A stretch of DNA of 64,000 bases from Rhizobium viscosum (GCF_014873945.1 NZ_JADBEC010000001.1:1612001-1676000), one strand, 5' to 3'; shown: positions 16,442 to 25,732, counted from the stretch's first letter. Notes: generated from the sequence alone by a model not told the origin. Numbers and translations: made by a program.

Positions 16442-17285
16442 TCGCGACCGGGGCGCCGTCTGCTGCTGCGGAGCGTTCGATGGCATCGAGGCTGCGCAGC
16501 ACTTCCTCTGCCTCCTCAACCGGAGACGGGTTGTCGCGCACGCCACGGATCAACTCGACAAAGGCGCGCAGTTCGCGGGTTAGAGGCAGCTCTGGATCAT
16601 AGGCAAGGGCGACACTGTTTCCGTCGCGAATGAGCGTGACTTTCTGCGCGGCTTTGTCATCAAAGATGAGACGTCCCTTGGTGCCCGCGGCCGTGATCCG
16701 AAAGGCTGGATCAGGCGAAAGCCAGCTGGCCTCAAGGTCGAAAGGTCGCCCTTCATAGGACAATTGTGCCGCCACGCGAAGCGGGCGCGCTCCGCCTTCA
16801 AGCGACCGGGCCGTCGCGCGCTCGGCCGGAGTGGCGAAGATCCGTGCTGCCAGCGATAGCGGGTGCGGCAACCAATCCCAGATCACGGACGTATCGTCGC
16901 GCGGTTTGCCATTGGCGCAGAGCGCAGTTGCCGATTGGATCGGGCCGATCTCCGGCAGGGCAGCACAAAAGGCCTCTGCGGCCGGGTTGAACCGGTGCAG
17001 GTGCCCTGCAAAGACGTGGCCGCCCGCTGCACCAGCCGCCGCCTTGAGGCGCAGGAAATCCTCGAGGCATGTGGCCAGAGGTTTTTCAATAAAGCACGGC
17101 ACCCCCGCCTCAACGAAGGGGAGCGCCGAGGACACGTGATCTTTGCTCCTGTTGGCGACGATGACGCCGTCAACAGAAGCGCCGGGGCCGTTCAGCGGCA
17201 CCCAGCGCACTTCGGGCAGGCTGTCCAGAGTGGCGCCAATGATGCGCGCCCAGGCACCCCGCCCGATGAGGCCCAGTGTTACCAC
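16425..17285 (-). CDS. Gfo/Idh/MocA-family oxidoreductase
   Basis: The 286-residue protein has an N-terminal NAD(P)-binding fold with the slightly unusual glycine motif GLIGRGAWAR (5-14) and the family motif EKPLA (67-71), then a C-terminal beta-sheet domain. These enzymes oxidise or reduce sugars and sugar nucleotides. It lies six bases after the SDR gene, the last of the minus-strand sugar operon, so it probably acts on a keto-sugar nucleotide made by its neighbours. At 286 residues it is shorter than the usual 330-350, and part of the first domain appears reduced (few residues between PLNGPG and VDGVIVA). Confidence 0.82.
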   Translation of the reverse strand: MVTLGLIGRGAWARIIGATLDSLPEVRWVPLNGPGASVDGVIVANRSKDHVSSALPFVEAGVPCFIEKPLATCLEDFLRLKAAAGAAGGHVFAGHLHRFNPAAEAFCAALPEIGPIQSATALCANGKPRDDTSVIWDWLPHPLSLAARIFATPAERATARSLEGGARPLRVAAQLSYEGRPFDLEASWLSPDPAFRITAAGTKGRLIFDDKAAQKVTLIRDGNSVALAYDPELPLTRELRAFVELIRGVRDNPSPVEEAEEVLRSLDAIERSAAADGAPVAINWPD

Positions 17286-17291
17286 CTATTG

Positions 17292-18389
17292 TTATCCGGC
17301 CTTTTTGAGCGCCGCTTCGGGCTCGAAATCGATATAGTTCCGCTCATTGCGAGCCCAGTCGATGAAGCGCGCGAGACCATCTTCGACATCCACCTCGGAG
17401 GTATAACCAAAGGTTTCCCGCGCCTTGGTGATATCCGGGCAGCGACGGTTAGGTTCTCCCGCCGGATAGGTGTCCGGATAGTCGATGCGGGTGAAGGAGG
17501 CGCCCGGCAGCAGCTTGGGATACATCTCCGCCAGCTTGATCATCGAGATTTCGTTGTCCGGGTTGCCGATGTTGTAGGCCTCGCCGCACTTGCCCTCAAG
17601 CAGCGTCATCAGGAAGCCGTAGATGGCGTCGGTGATGTAGCAGAAGGTGCGCGTCTGCAGGCCGGTGCCGTGGACCGGGATCGTACGGCCATTGAGCGCC
17701 TGATAGGTGAACATCGGGATCACGCGGCGGTCGTTGTGACCCATGCCCGGACCAAAGACGTTGAACGGGCGCACGATCTTTGCCGGCACGCCGTGGTGCT
17801 CTTTGTAGATCGTGCAGAGCGTCTCGCCTAGGCGTTTGGATTCGTCGTAGCAGGCGCGCGGCCCAACGGTCGAAACGTTGCCGTGGTAATCTTCCTTGAT
17901 CGGCACCGCGCGGGGGTCGGGATCGCCGTAGATCTCGGAGGAGCTGAAGAACAAGAAGCCCTCGAGGTTCTTGTTGCGTGAAGCCAGGTCCAAGAGGTTG
18001 CGGGTGCCATGCACCGCGCTCTCGATTGTCTCGAGCGGATAACGCATGTAGAAAACGGGTGATGCGATGCCCGCAGCCTGGATGATGAAGTCGATATCTT
18101 CGCGCACGGGCAGCGGATGGGTCACATCGGCCCAGACCTGCATGATGTTGGGATCGCGCACGATGCTTTCATCGAGGTTCTTGGTGCCAGTGATGTAGTT
18201 ATCCACCGAGATGACAGAGCAGGGCTTGTCCAGCACGTCGTTATTCAGCTTCTGAAACACCTTGACGAAGTGCTTCCCAAGGAAACCCGCTCCCCCTGCC
18301 AGCAGGACAGTCTTCCCGGAAAACCGATGGGCATTAGCACCAAGCCGCTCGACAATACGTTGAATTTCTTTCGACATTTCTTTCCCCAT
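17292..18389 (-). CDS. NAD-dependent epimerase/dehydratase (UDP-glucuronate decarboxylase-like)
   Basis: The 365-residue extended SDR protein has the nucleotide motif AGGAGFLGKH (31-40), the catalytic pair Tyr181 and Lys185 (CYDESKR), a FFSSSEIYGDP strand, and RPFNVFGPGMG near the substrate pocket. This set resembles UDP-glucuronate decarboxylases and dTDP-glucose 4,6-dehydratases. The long N-terminal lead of about 25 residues before the Rossmann fold is unusual. It lies eight bases after the methyltransferase gene. An alternative start is the ATG at 18377, for which GGGGAAAG would serve as ribosome site. Its exact sugar nucleotide is unknown. Confidence 0.85.
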   Translation of the reverse strand: MGKEMSKEIQRIVERLGANAHRFSGKTVLLAGGAGFLGKHFVKVFQKLNNDVLDKPCSVISVDNYITGTKNLDESIVRDPNIMQVWADVTHPLPVREDIDFIIQAAGIASPVFYMRYPLETIESAVHGTRNLLDLASRNKNLEGFLFFSSSEIYGDPDPRAVPIKEDYHGNVSTVGPRACYDESKRLGETLCTIYKEHHGVPAKIVRPFNVFGPGMGHNDRRVIPMFTYQALNGRTIPVHGTGLQTRTFCYITDAIYGFLMTLLEGKCGEAYNIGNPDNEISMIKLAEMYPKLLPGASFTRIDYPDTYPAGEPNRRCPDITKARETFGYTSEVDVEDGLARFIDWARNERNYIDFEPEAALKKAG

Positions 18390-18397
18390 TCCAGTGA

Positions 18398-19588
18398 TCA
18401 GGAAGCTATGAGTTCAACAAGCGGAATTGGCATGTAGTAGTCATATGCATTGCTAGTCTTTTTCCGAATGTCGTCGATGTATTCGTAGGCGAAGACCACC
18501 AGCACTTCAGGCTGATAGGTCTCAAGTTCAGAGGCCGCCACAACCGGGATATGTGCGCCGGGCGAGGTGCGCCCCTGTTTCAGCGGGCTGTCATCGATCG
18601 TGAAAGGCAGCAGCTCTCTGTCGATGCCACCAAAGTTTGTGATGGTCGAAAGCCGGGCAGGCGCGCCGTAGCCTGCCACCTTGACGCCCTCTTCCCGCCA
18701 GCGCTTCAAGCCAGCGACCAACCTGTCGGTCAGATCGCGGCAGCGCTGGCCAAAATCTGTCAGTGCAGCAGTGTTCAGCACCTTCAACTCGGTCGCGATC
18801 AGCTCCGCCAACTCCGGGGCCTCGGTGCCGGCCGCCTCGCGCATCAATGTGAACCGAAGAGAGCCGCCATGCTGGGCCACAGGCTCAAGCCCGGTGATCA
18901 CCATGCCGTGCTTGCCGAACAGCTGCTTCATCGACGAGATCGAGTAGTAGAAGATCCGGTCGAGGTAGAATCGCTCGAACTGCACCTGGCTGATCATGTT
19001 GAGGATATACTCGACCTCGATCACCAGCTTGCCGTCTTTGGCCAGCAGGATGTCCGCTGCGCGGATGAATTGATCCGGTGCGTCGAGATGCGTGAAGACG
19101 CTGCTGGCGACGATCACATCCGCCGGGCCGTGGCTGTCCAGCACCTGCCGGGCCGAGGTTTCCTCGAAGAAGGCGCAGAGCGTTTCCAGCCCCTCGTCAT
19201 TTGCGAGCTTGGAGACATTGATCGAAGGTTCGACCCCCAGTGCCCGAACTCCGAGACCTTTGAGTGGACGCAGCAACACGCCATCGTTGGAGCCCACATC
19301 GACGACGAATTTCGCCTCCTTCAGCTCCTCGGCGAGGGCTTCGAAATGGCGGACCAGGCCCCCATTGACCGAACTCAGGTAATAGTAATCCTCGAACATG
19401 AGGGATCGCGGGACCATCTCGCCAAGTTGAACATTCTTGCAGGTCTCGCAAAAGAACACCTCGAGCGGGAAGAACTTCTCCTCCTGAAAATCACTCGGCT
19501 TTGGATATTTGTTCGCGAGGGGTTGGCGCCCCAAATCCAGAAATTTGTTCAACATCTGCCCATGACACAGAGAACAACACTTCGACAT
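18398..19588 (-). CDS. Sugar C-methyltransferase, TylC3/NovU type
   Basis: The 396-residue SAM-dependent enzyme has three parts: an N-terminal zinc site (Cys5, Cys8, Cys47, Cys50), a Rossmann SAM domain with VVDVGSNDG (96-104), and a C-terminal domain with VAGYGAPARLSTITNFGGI and KQGRTSPGAHIPV. This Methyltransf_13/25/14 layout is typical of NDP-hexose C-methyltransferases that make branched sugars. The frame is open to 19657, but AAGGATT before the ATG at 19588 and the zinc motif fix the start. Placed with an SDR and a Gfo/Idh gene, it suggests a C-branched sugar. Confidence 0.87.
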   Translation of the reverse strand: MSKCCSLCHGQMLNKFLDLGRQPLANKYPKPSDFQEEKFFPLEVFFCETCKNVQLGEMVPRSLMFEDYYYLSSVNGGLVRHFEALAEELKEAKFVVDVGSNDGVLLRPLKGLGVRALGVEPSINVSKLANDEGLETLCAFFEETSARQVLDSHGPADVIVASSVFTHLDAPDQFIRAADILLAKDGKLVIEVEYILNMISQVQFERFYLDRIFYYSISSMKQLFGKHGMVITGLEPVAQHGGSLRFTLMREAAGTEAPELAELIATELKVLNTAALTDFGQRCRDLTDRLVAGLKRWREEGVKVAGYGAPARLSTITNFGGIDRELLPFTIDDSPLKQGRTSPGAHIPVVAASELETYQPEVLVVFAYEYIDDIRKKTSNAYDYYMPIPLVELIAS

Positions 19589-19672
19589 TGGGAATCCTTG
19601 ATCATTGGCTTTGCTGAACCACGCCGAAGTCTTCAGCTTTGAGGCGTAGAGCGACAAAATGTTTCTAGAGAT

Positions 19673-20569
19673 TTAAGCTTGTGGGAGGCTTTCGAGCGTC
19701 CCATCCAACTCTCGCAATATTTGCGCCTCGCTCGGAACACTGTGGGACAGAGATCCGCGCAGCCAGGAACGGTCATTGAGATAGTTGGCCATGAAGCCCT
19801 GTTTCGTGATTGCGAAACTTGCCGGCGACAGGATGGCTTTCGCGGCAAGAAGGAAGCGATACAGGCCCATGAATACGTTCGTCCAATCCTCCCAGGCGCC
19901 GTCGCGGGGCCTGTCCGCGGCGAAGTAATTCAAGGGATAGTCGAAGAACATCGCCCTATTCTTCTCGAGCGCCAGCAGGAGAGGCACGGCATAGAGATGC
20001 AGCGTGTTTCGGAAAGCAGCAAGCTTCCCGAGATTTTCGATGATGAAGCTGCTCCGGTAGAGAAGGCCGACATGTCGGGGAACGCAGCCGAGGAAGTGCC
20101 GGCGAAACGCTTCCGGCTCGTCCATCAGCTTGGGATTGGTATAGAATGATGGCGACAACGTATATGTCAGCTCGGTCGCGAGCATGTCTGCCGATCTGTA
20201 TTCGCAATGATTGAACAGAACGGCATCGTGTTGCTGCTTGGCAGCGAGTTCCAGCAGATCGAGCGGATTCACCTGACCGCAGCTGAAAACGTCGTCATCG
20301 CTTATGCTGAAGATGAAGTCGTAGTTCCGAGCATGGTCTGCGTAGAAGTGAAACAGGTTGTCGTCGAAGCCGGACCCCTTGTTGGTTACATAGAGATCAC
20401 AAAGCGGCTCGAGAATGTGTCTGGCGGCGTTGTCGAGTTCGGAATCCGTTACCGCTGTCTCGAAGACGGCGGGGCCGGTATATTTGCTGCGCAGATCCAT
20501 GATTTGGGAGAGCAGACGCACCAGCTGGATATCGCGCCTATGCGTTGTTATCAGGAGGCATATTTTCAT
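19673..20569 (-). CDS. GT-A-type glycosyltransferase-like protein
   Basis: The 298-residue protein begins MKICLLITTHRR, the first strand of a GT2-like fold, and carries Asp91-Asp93 in FSISDDDVFS, placed as the metal-binding DXD motif. It lacks membrane segments. The region after residue 110 (RHFLGCVPRHVGLLYRSSF) is not a family I know. It lies between the C-methyltransferase and the fcl-type gene on the same strand, with gaps of 84 and 87 bases, so internal promoters are possible. A role adding a sugar to the surface glycan is inferred. Confidence 0.7.
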   Translation of the reverse strand: MKICLLITTHRRDIQLVRLLSQIMDLRSKYTGPAVFETAVTDSELDNAARHILEPLCDLYVTNKGSGFDDNLFHFYADHARNYDFIFSISDDDVFSCGQVNPLDLLELAAKQQHDAVLFNHCEYRSADMLATELTYTLSPSFYTNPKLMDEPEAFRRHFLGCVPRHVGLLYRSSFIIENLGKLAAFRNTLHLYAVPLLLALEKNRAMFFDYPLNYFAADRPRDGAWEDWTNVFMGLYRFLLAAKAILSPASFAITKQGFMANYLNDRSWLRGSLSHSVPSEAQILRELDGTLESLPQA

Positions 20570-20656
20570 GGTGTTAAGCTTTCCCGGGTGTTGTCCTAGT
20601 CAACTCGACTGGTTCTTTTGGTCCATGCCTGCGTCAGTTCGTTGTTTCCGCACCAC

Positions 20657-21601
20657 TCAATTGTCGCGCGTATTCAAGAAACTTTGATAGGTTTGCTTGA
20701 GACCGGTCATCAGCGGACGGGCATTGTTCCAGCCAAGTTCATGCAGGCGCCGAAGATCGGCTAGCTTGCGCGGCGTCCCGTCCGGTCGCGTGGTATCGAA
20801 GGTGAGCGAACCATCGAAGCCGATCGTCTTGCTCACGAGGCGGGCAAGCTCGGCAATCGACAATTCCTCACCAGAACCGATATTGATTGGCACCGGACCG
20901 GAATAATTGCGCAGCAGGAAAATGACGGCGTCGGCAAGGTCATCCACATGCAGGAATTCCCGCAATGGCGTACCGCTGCCCCAGATCGTCAGTGATTCCG
21001 CACTATTGACCTTGGCCTCATGGGCCTTGCGGATCAGGGCCGGCAGAACGTGGCTCGTTTCCAGGTCGTAGTTATCGCCGGGACCGTAGAGATTGGTCGG
21101 CTGGGCCGATATGAAATCGCGTCCCTGCTCCTGGCGATAGGCCTGGCAAAGCTTGATGCCGGCAATCTTGGCGATGGCGTACCACTCATTGGTCTTTTCA
21201 AGCGGGCCGGTGAGCAGGGATTCCTCGCGGATCGGCTGTTCGGCGTCGCGCGGGTAGATGCAGGTGGAACCGAGAAGAAGAAGCTTGCTCACGTCGGCGC
21301 GAGCGGCAGCTTCGATGATATTCGCCTCGATCATGAGGTTGTCGTAGAGAAAGGCAACCGGCGAGGCGCTGTTGGCGGCGATGCCACCAACCCGTGCAGC
21401 GGCGACGATGACGGCATCCGGCTTGTTGTCCAGCACCCAGCGACGAGTCGCGGCCTGATCGGTGAGATCGACCTCGCTGCGCGGTGTGGTCAGCACCTCG
21501 CAATCCAGCTGCGAGAGCACCCGAACCAGGGCCGAGCCGACCATGCCGCGATGGCCGGCGACCCAGATCCGTTTTCCCTCGATCTGAAAAACCGGGTTCA
21601 T
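20657..21601 (-). CDS. fcl: GDP-L-fucose synthase or GDP-L-colitose synthase (epimerase-reductase)
   Basis: This 314-residue SDR enzyme has GHRGMVGSA (16-24), GSTCIYP (111-117), Tyr141 and Lys145 in YAIAKIAG, and QPTNLYGPGDNYD. Cys114 and His184 correspond, five residues shifted, to the epimerisation acid/base pair of E. coli GDP-fucose synthase. The product would be GDP-L-fucose from the Gmd product. However, ColC (GDP-L-colitose synthase) is a close relative, and a ColD-type gene sits two genes upstream, so GDP-colitose is equally possible. Three bases separate it from gmd. Confidence 0.9.
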   Translation of the reverse strand: MNPVFQIEGKRIWVAGHRGMVGSALVRVLSQLDCEVLTTPRSEVDLTDQAATRRWVLDNKPDAVIVAAARVGGIAANSASPVAFLYDNLMIEANIIEAAARADVSKLLLLGSTCIYPRDAEQPIREESLLTGPLEKTNEWYAIAKIAGIKLCQAYRQEQGRDFISAQPTNLYGPGDNYDLETSHVLPALIRKAHEAKVNSAESLTIWGSGTPLREFLHVDDLADAVIFLLRNYSGPVPINIGSGEELSIAELARLVSKTIGFDGSLTFDTTRPDGTPRKLADLRRLHELGWNNARPLMTGLKQTYQSFLNTRDN

Positions 21602-21604
21602 CCG

Positions 21605-22681
21605 TCAGTCCTTGTCTCGCTGATGAACCGAATTTGTCGCATGTTCCCGGATATCGGAATTGACCATTTCGACGATCATTTCCTCAAGCGTCGTCGTGGC
21701 GCGCCATCCAAGCTCTCTTTCTGCCTTGGTGGGATCGCCCAGCAGCAGATCGACCTCCGTCGGACGGAAATAGCGCGGATCGACCTCGATCAGGCAGCGA
21801 TCGGTGCCACGAACGTAACCGCGCTCATCCACGCCCTTACCGCGCCATTCTATATCCATGCCTGCGACCCGGAAAGCGGTATCCACGAACTCGCGCACGC
21901 TGACGGTACGCCCCGTCGCCAGCACGTAGTCGCCCGGGTTGTCCTGCTGCAGTATACGCCACATGCCCTCGACGTAGTCGCGAGCATGGCCCCAATCGCG
22001 CATAGAATCCAGATTGCCGAGATAAAGGCGATCCTGATCACCTGCGGCAATCGCCGCCACGGCGCGAGTGATCTTGCGCGTCACGAAGGTTTCGCCGCGG
22101 CGCGGGCTTTCGTGGTTGAAGAGAATGCCGTTCGAGGCATGCATTCCATAGGATTCGCGGTAGTTGACCGTGATCCAGTATGCATAGAGCTTGGCCACAC
22201 CATAGGGTGAACGCGGATAGAAAGGGGTCGTTTCCTTCTGCGGTGTCTCCACCACTTTGCCATAGAGTTCAGAGGTCGAGGCCTGATAGAAGCGCGTTTT
22301 GTCCATGCGCAGGATGCGCAGGGCTTCCAGGATGCGCAACGTGCCCATACCGTCCGCGTTGGCGGTATATTCCGGCGTCTCGAAGCTCACATGGACGTGC
22401 GATTGGGCGGCCAGGTTATAGATCTCATCCGGCTGCACTTCCTGGATCAGGCGGATCAGATTGGTGGAATCGGTCATGTCGCCATAGTGCAGCGTGAAGT
22501 GGCGATCCACCTCGTGCACGTCTTCATAGAGGTGGTCGACGCGCGCCGTGTTGAAACTCGATGACCGGCGCTTGATGCCGTGTACTTCGTAGCCTTTGGA
22601 AAGTAGGAGTTCCGCAAGATAGGAACCGTCCTGTCCGGTTACACCCGTGATCAGCGCGCGCTTTGGAGCCCTATTCGTCAT
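21605..22681 (-). CDS. gmd: GDP-mannose 4,6-dehydratase
   Basis: The 358-residue enzyme converts GDP-D-mannose to GDP-4-keto-6-deoxy-D-mannose. It shows [12 protein letters not shown] (13-24), [11 protein letters not shown] (132-142), Tyr160 and Lys164 in [11 protein letters not shown], and the long [15 protein letters not shown] segment typical of Gmd. It is flanked tightly by colD (12 bases) and fcl (3 bases). Its product is the shared precursor for GDP-fucose, GDP-perosamine, GDP-rhamnose and, through ColD, GDP-colitose. No manA, manB or manC gene is in the window, so GDP-mannose must come from elsewhere. Confidence 0.96.
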   Translation of the reverse strand: MTNRAPKRALITGVTGQDGSYLAELLLSKGYEVHGIKRRSSSFNTARVDHLYEDVHEVDRHFTLHYGDMTDSTNLIRLIQEVQPDEIYNLAAQSHVHVSFETPEYTANADGMGTLRILEALRILRMDKTRFYQASTSELYGKVVETPQKETTPFYPRSPYGVAKLYAYWITVNYRESYGMHASNGILFNHESPRRGETFVTRKITRAVAAIAAGDQDRLYLGNLDSMRDWGHARDYVEGMWRILQQDNPGDYVLATGRTVSVREFVDTAFRVAGMDIEWRGKGVDERGYVRGTDRCLIEVDPRYFRPTEVDLLLGDPTKAERELGWRATTTLEEMIVEMVNSDIREHATNSVHQRDKD

Positions 22682-22693
22682 TTGTCTTCGCTC

Positions 22694-23887
22694 TTAGCAG
22701 GGGCGGGCAACAGAGGCGAAGGCGTCGGCCACGCGCGCAATGTCCGCTTCATTCAGATTATGGTGGTTCGGCAGATAGATGCCGTAGTCGTGCACCTTGT
22801 CGGCATTCGGAAGGGCGAGCCGCGGATGGTCGCGGAGCCAGAAGGGATGGCGCGCAATGTTGCCGCAGATCAGCGGCCGGCACTCGATGTCGAGCGCGTT
22901 GATGTGCTTGTAGGTTTCCAGCCGGTTCTCGATGAAGGTGCCGTAGGCGAAGGACGACAGGACCTCCGTATCCCCCGACTGGGAGAAGAAGTCCGGCAAT
23001 GCCTTGCGGTAAAGGTCGAAATTGATACGGCGGCGTTCGACGATCTGATCGAGCTTCCTGAGCTGCGACCGACCGAGGAATGCCTGCAGGTCTGTGGAGC
23101 GCAAGTTATAGCCGGCATGGTAGAAGGTGTAGAGGTTCTTGAACTCGTCGACCCCATTCTCCTCCGCCAGAGATTGGCGCAGTTCCGGCTTGAGATCGCG
23201 GCTCCAGCCGTGCGAGCGCAGAGACAGCATCAGCTGGTGCAGATCGGCGTCGTCAGTGACGACCATGCCGCCTTCGATCGTCGAAATATGATGGCCATAG
23301 TAGAAGGAGAAGCTGCCTGCCGTGCCGATCGTGCCCAGCTTGCGGCCCTTGTAGGTCGAGCCGAGCGCCTCGCAGGAATCTTCCAGCAGAATGACATCGT
23401 AACGCTGGCAGATGTCCCTGATAGCGTCCATGTCACCGGCGTGCCCGAGAACGTGGACGAGGATCAGCAGCGCCGGCGGATCCGTGCGGCAAAGGTCTTC
23501 CAGGTGGTTGAGATCGATGCCCAGCGACTTCGAATCGCAATCGCAGAGGCGTACATCGAAGCCGAGCTGCAGCAGCGGCGAAACCGTGGTGACCCAGCTG
23601 ACGCCAGCGGCGATCGCCTTGGTGTTGCGCAGGCGGCCCGCTTCCTTGAGTGCCGCAATCATTAAAAGGTTCGCCGATGAGCCGGAATTGACATAGACCG
23701 CGTGGCGGCAATTCATCCAGACAGCGAATTCCTGCTCGAAGGCGAGCGTCTGCTCGGCCTTGGTCAGGCGGTTGCCTGCGAGCATCCATTCGGAGAGTGC
23801 CTCGAGTTCACCCTGATCGATGGTTTCCTCTGCAAGGCGGATTGGACGATCTTGAGTGACTAAGCGGATTGGACGCCCTACGGTCAT
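22694..23887 (-). CDS. colD: GDP-4-keto-6-deoxy-D-mannose 3-dehydratase, ColD type
   Basis: The 397-residue protein has the DegT/DnrJ/EryC1 PLP fold, with VNSGSSANLL (67-76), LLEDSCEALGS and GSFSFYYGHHISTIEGG (191-207). Where sugar aminotransferases have the PLP lysine, it has His199-His200. A histidine in this place is the hallmark of ColD, which uses PLP and glutamate to remove the C3 hydroxyl, giving GDP-4-keto-3,6-dideoxymannose. The gmd gene next to it supplies the substrate. ColD reacts through a PMP-type dehydration, so this is not a standard aminotransferase. The stop and start codons overlap by one base with the upstream GT2 gene. Assignment is by motif, not by search. Confidence 0.82.
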   Translation of the reverse strand: MTVGRPIRLVTQDRPIRLAEETIDQGELEALSEWMLAGNRLTKAEQTLAFEQEFAVWMNCRHAVYVNSGSSANLLMIAALKEAGRLRNTKAIAAGVSWVTTVSPLLQLGFDVRLCDCDSKSLGIDLNHLEDLCRTDPPALLILVHVLGHAGDMDAIRDICQRYDVILLEDSCEALGSTYKGRKLGTIGTAGSFSFYYGHHISTIEGGMVVTDDADLHQLMLSLRSHGWSRDLKPELRQSLAEENGVDEFKNLYTFYHAGYNLRSTDLQAFLGRSQLRKLDQIVERRRINFDLYRKALPDFFSQSGDTEVLSSFAYGTFIENRLETYKHINALDIECRPLICGNIARHPFWLRDHPRLALPNADKVHDYGIYLPNHHNLNEADIARVADAFASVARPC

Positions 23888-24666
23888 TACGATGCCTCCC
23901 TGATACGCACAGCGCGCATCACTTTCATTTCGAGATAGTGCCGGGTAACTTCTGCGTAAGCGGCGCGCAGTCGCGCAGTCTTCTCGCCGGATGCGAAGGC
24001 GTCGATGGTGATCGAACCCTCGTGGAAGCGGAAGAAGGCAAGCGGTTCACGCACGAAGCCGATCGCTGGATAGCGCAGCATTGAAAGCAGCGAGACGAAA
24101 GCATCCGGGCCGACGCCACGATATTCGTTGATCTGAAGCGGCAATCGCCCCGGATAGAGCGCGTCGATCAGGATCTGTCGGCGATAGAGCGCTGCGCCAG
24201 GCGAGATAAGCGAGCCGAGAATCTGTCTTTCCAGCGCATCGACCGGATAGGTGCCGGTCGCCGGCAGCCAGTCGGTGAATTGACGAAGCTTGGTGGGCAG
24301 GCCGGGGCCGTCGGACACGTCGGCGCCCGTGAAGGCGAAGCCGGTTTCCGGCGTGATAACGGAAAGGCATGCCTCGATGAAGGTCGGTGCGATCCAGTCG
24401 TCGTCGTATTGCAGATGGACGAATTCTCCGCTGGTATGCAGCACACCTTCAAGCCAGCAGAAATGTGGGCCGAAGTCACGCTCACGGCGGATGTAGAGGA
24501 TGCGGTCGCCGTAGGCCTCGGCGACCTCCGGCGTATCGTCGGTCGAGCCGTGGTCGACGACGATGACCTCGCATGCTCTCGTTTGGTTCAAGGCGCTGTC
24601 TATGGCGACAGGCAGCATTCCTGCTCGGTTAAAGGTCGGAATGACAATGGAAACAGTCTCAGACAT
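23887..24666 (-). CDS. Family 2 glycosyltransferase
   Basis: The 259-residue protein has the GT2 hallmarks: SIVIPTFNRAGMLPVAIDSAL at the N-terminus, VVDHGSTDDTP (37-46) for nucleotide binding and QYDDDWIAP (86-94) as DXD motif. No transmembrane segments are seen, so it should act at the cytoplasmic face of the inner membrane on a lipid-linked oligosaccharide. It overlaps the SDR gene upstream by eight bases and colD downstream by one, indicating translational coupling within the dideoxysugar operon. It may transfer the 3,6-dideoxy sugar made by its neighbours. Confidence 0.92.
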   Translation of the reverse strand: MSETVSIVIPTFNRAGMLPVAIDSALNQTRACEVIVVDHGSTDDTPEVAEAYGDRILYIRRERDFGPHFCWLEGVLHTSGEFVHLQYDDDWIAPTFIEACLSVITPETGFAFTGADVSDGPGLPTKLRQFTDWLPATGTYPVDALERQILGSLISPGAALYRRQILIDALYPGRLPLQINEYRGVGPDAFVSLLSMLRYPAIGFVREPLAFFRFHEGSITIDAFASGEKTARLRAAYAEVTRHYLEMKVMRAVRIREAS

Positions 24667-25450
24667 CAGCGTCTCCTAGTAACTGTCTAAGCCGCGAGAT
24701 ATCGGCCACGAGGGTGTCGGAGCCGCCGGTCGCCCTGATATCGAGCGGCCGGGAACTGAACCCCTGAACAAAATCGCGGATGGTTGTGCCGCGGCCGGAG
24801 CCGACATTGACGGCTCCTGTTGCGGAGGAAAGGGCGAGACGCACGACAAGCGCCGCCGCATCCGCCGCCGGCAGAAAATCTCTGACGCTGTCACCACCCG
24901 GAAGCATGAACGGCTGGCTCAGGTCCTCTTCTGCCAGCCGACGCTCGATGGATGGCCGAAGGAACGAGCCGGTTTGCGCTGGATCGTGAATCGAGAAAAC
25001 GCGTGCCGCACAATAGGCGCGGCCGGATACCTCGCAAATGTCGGCCGCAACACTCTCGCCGACCCATTTTGTCCGTCCGTAGAAAGAGGGTGGCGCCTTT
25101 TCGGCGTCCTCAGCTATCGGCAGATCCGACGGCGCATAGATATGGCTTGATGAGCAGTAGAGGAACGTGGCCGGGTGCCTCTCGAGCGCCGAGAGGAGAT
25201 TGATCGTACCGCCGACATTCACGGCATAGGCACGGGCAGGATCTGCCTTGACCGATGCCACCGGCACCAAGGCTGCTAGATGAATAACCTTATCGATCGG
25301 CTGAAGGGCGGCGATTGCCGCTCGCATCGCATCCAGATCCGTGAGGTCCGCCTTGTTGACGATCACATCGGCGCCTGGCGCGAATTGGGCGAGATGCCTG
25401 ATGACATGCCTGCCCAGGATGCCGCCTGCCCCGGTTACCAGGACCCGCAT
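24659..25450 (-). CDS. NAD(P)-dependent epimerase/reductase (SDR), first gene of the sugar operon
   Basis: The 263-residue SDR protein has VTGAGGILGRHV (5-16), FLYCSSSHIYAP and the YGRTKWVGES catalytic Tyr-Lys pair. It is shorter than most extended SDR sugar enzymes. A GAGAGGTGCG ribosome site precedes the ATG at 25450; the frame itself is open to 25531. As the first gene of the operon that contains colD and gmd, it could be the 4-keto reductase or epimerase finishing a GDP-3,6-dideoxyhexose, or act on another keto-sugar. The substrate is unresolved. Confidence 0.8.
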   Translation of the reverse strand: MRVLVTGAGGILGRHVIRHLAQFAPGADVIVNKADLTDLDAMRAAIAALQPIDKVIHLAALVPVASVKADPARAYAVNVGGTINLLSALERHPATFLYCSSSHIYAPSDLPIAEDAEKAPPSFYGRTKWVGESVAADICEVSGRAYCAARVFSIHDPAQTGSFLRPSIERRLAEEDLSQPFMLPGGDSVRDFLPAADAAALVVRLALSSATGAVNVGSGRGTTIRDFVQGFSSRPLDIRATGGSDTLVADISRLRQLLGDADV

Positions 25451-25732
25451 GGACGCACCTCTCGATGAACTGCGCACCCCGCCGAGAGCCTTCGGCTGGC
25501 AGAGGTCAGGTCGCGCTTTTGCTGCATCCAATTTCCTTATTTCCCGCTGGGGCGCATCCTTGGCGACACAACGAATATGTAAAAATGCCGATTTCAGATG
25601 ACCGCGTGGCCGCCCCCAGGATTTCTAAGCACGGCAATTGACGCGAATGCCCGGCTCATGCCATCTCCTTCATGGTTAACACCAATGCCGCCTCTGCCAT
25701 GCGCGAACCTTGCGCGAAAGGAATTGCCCGAG

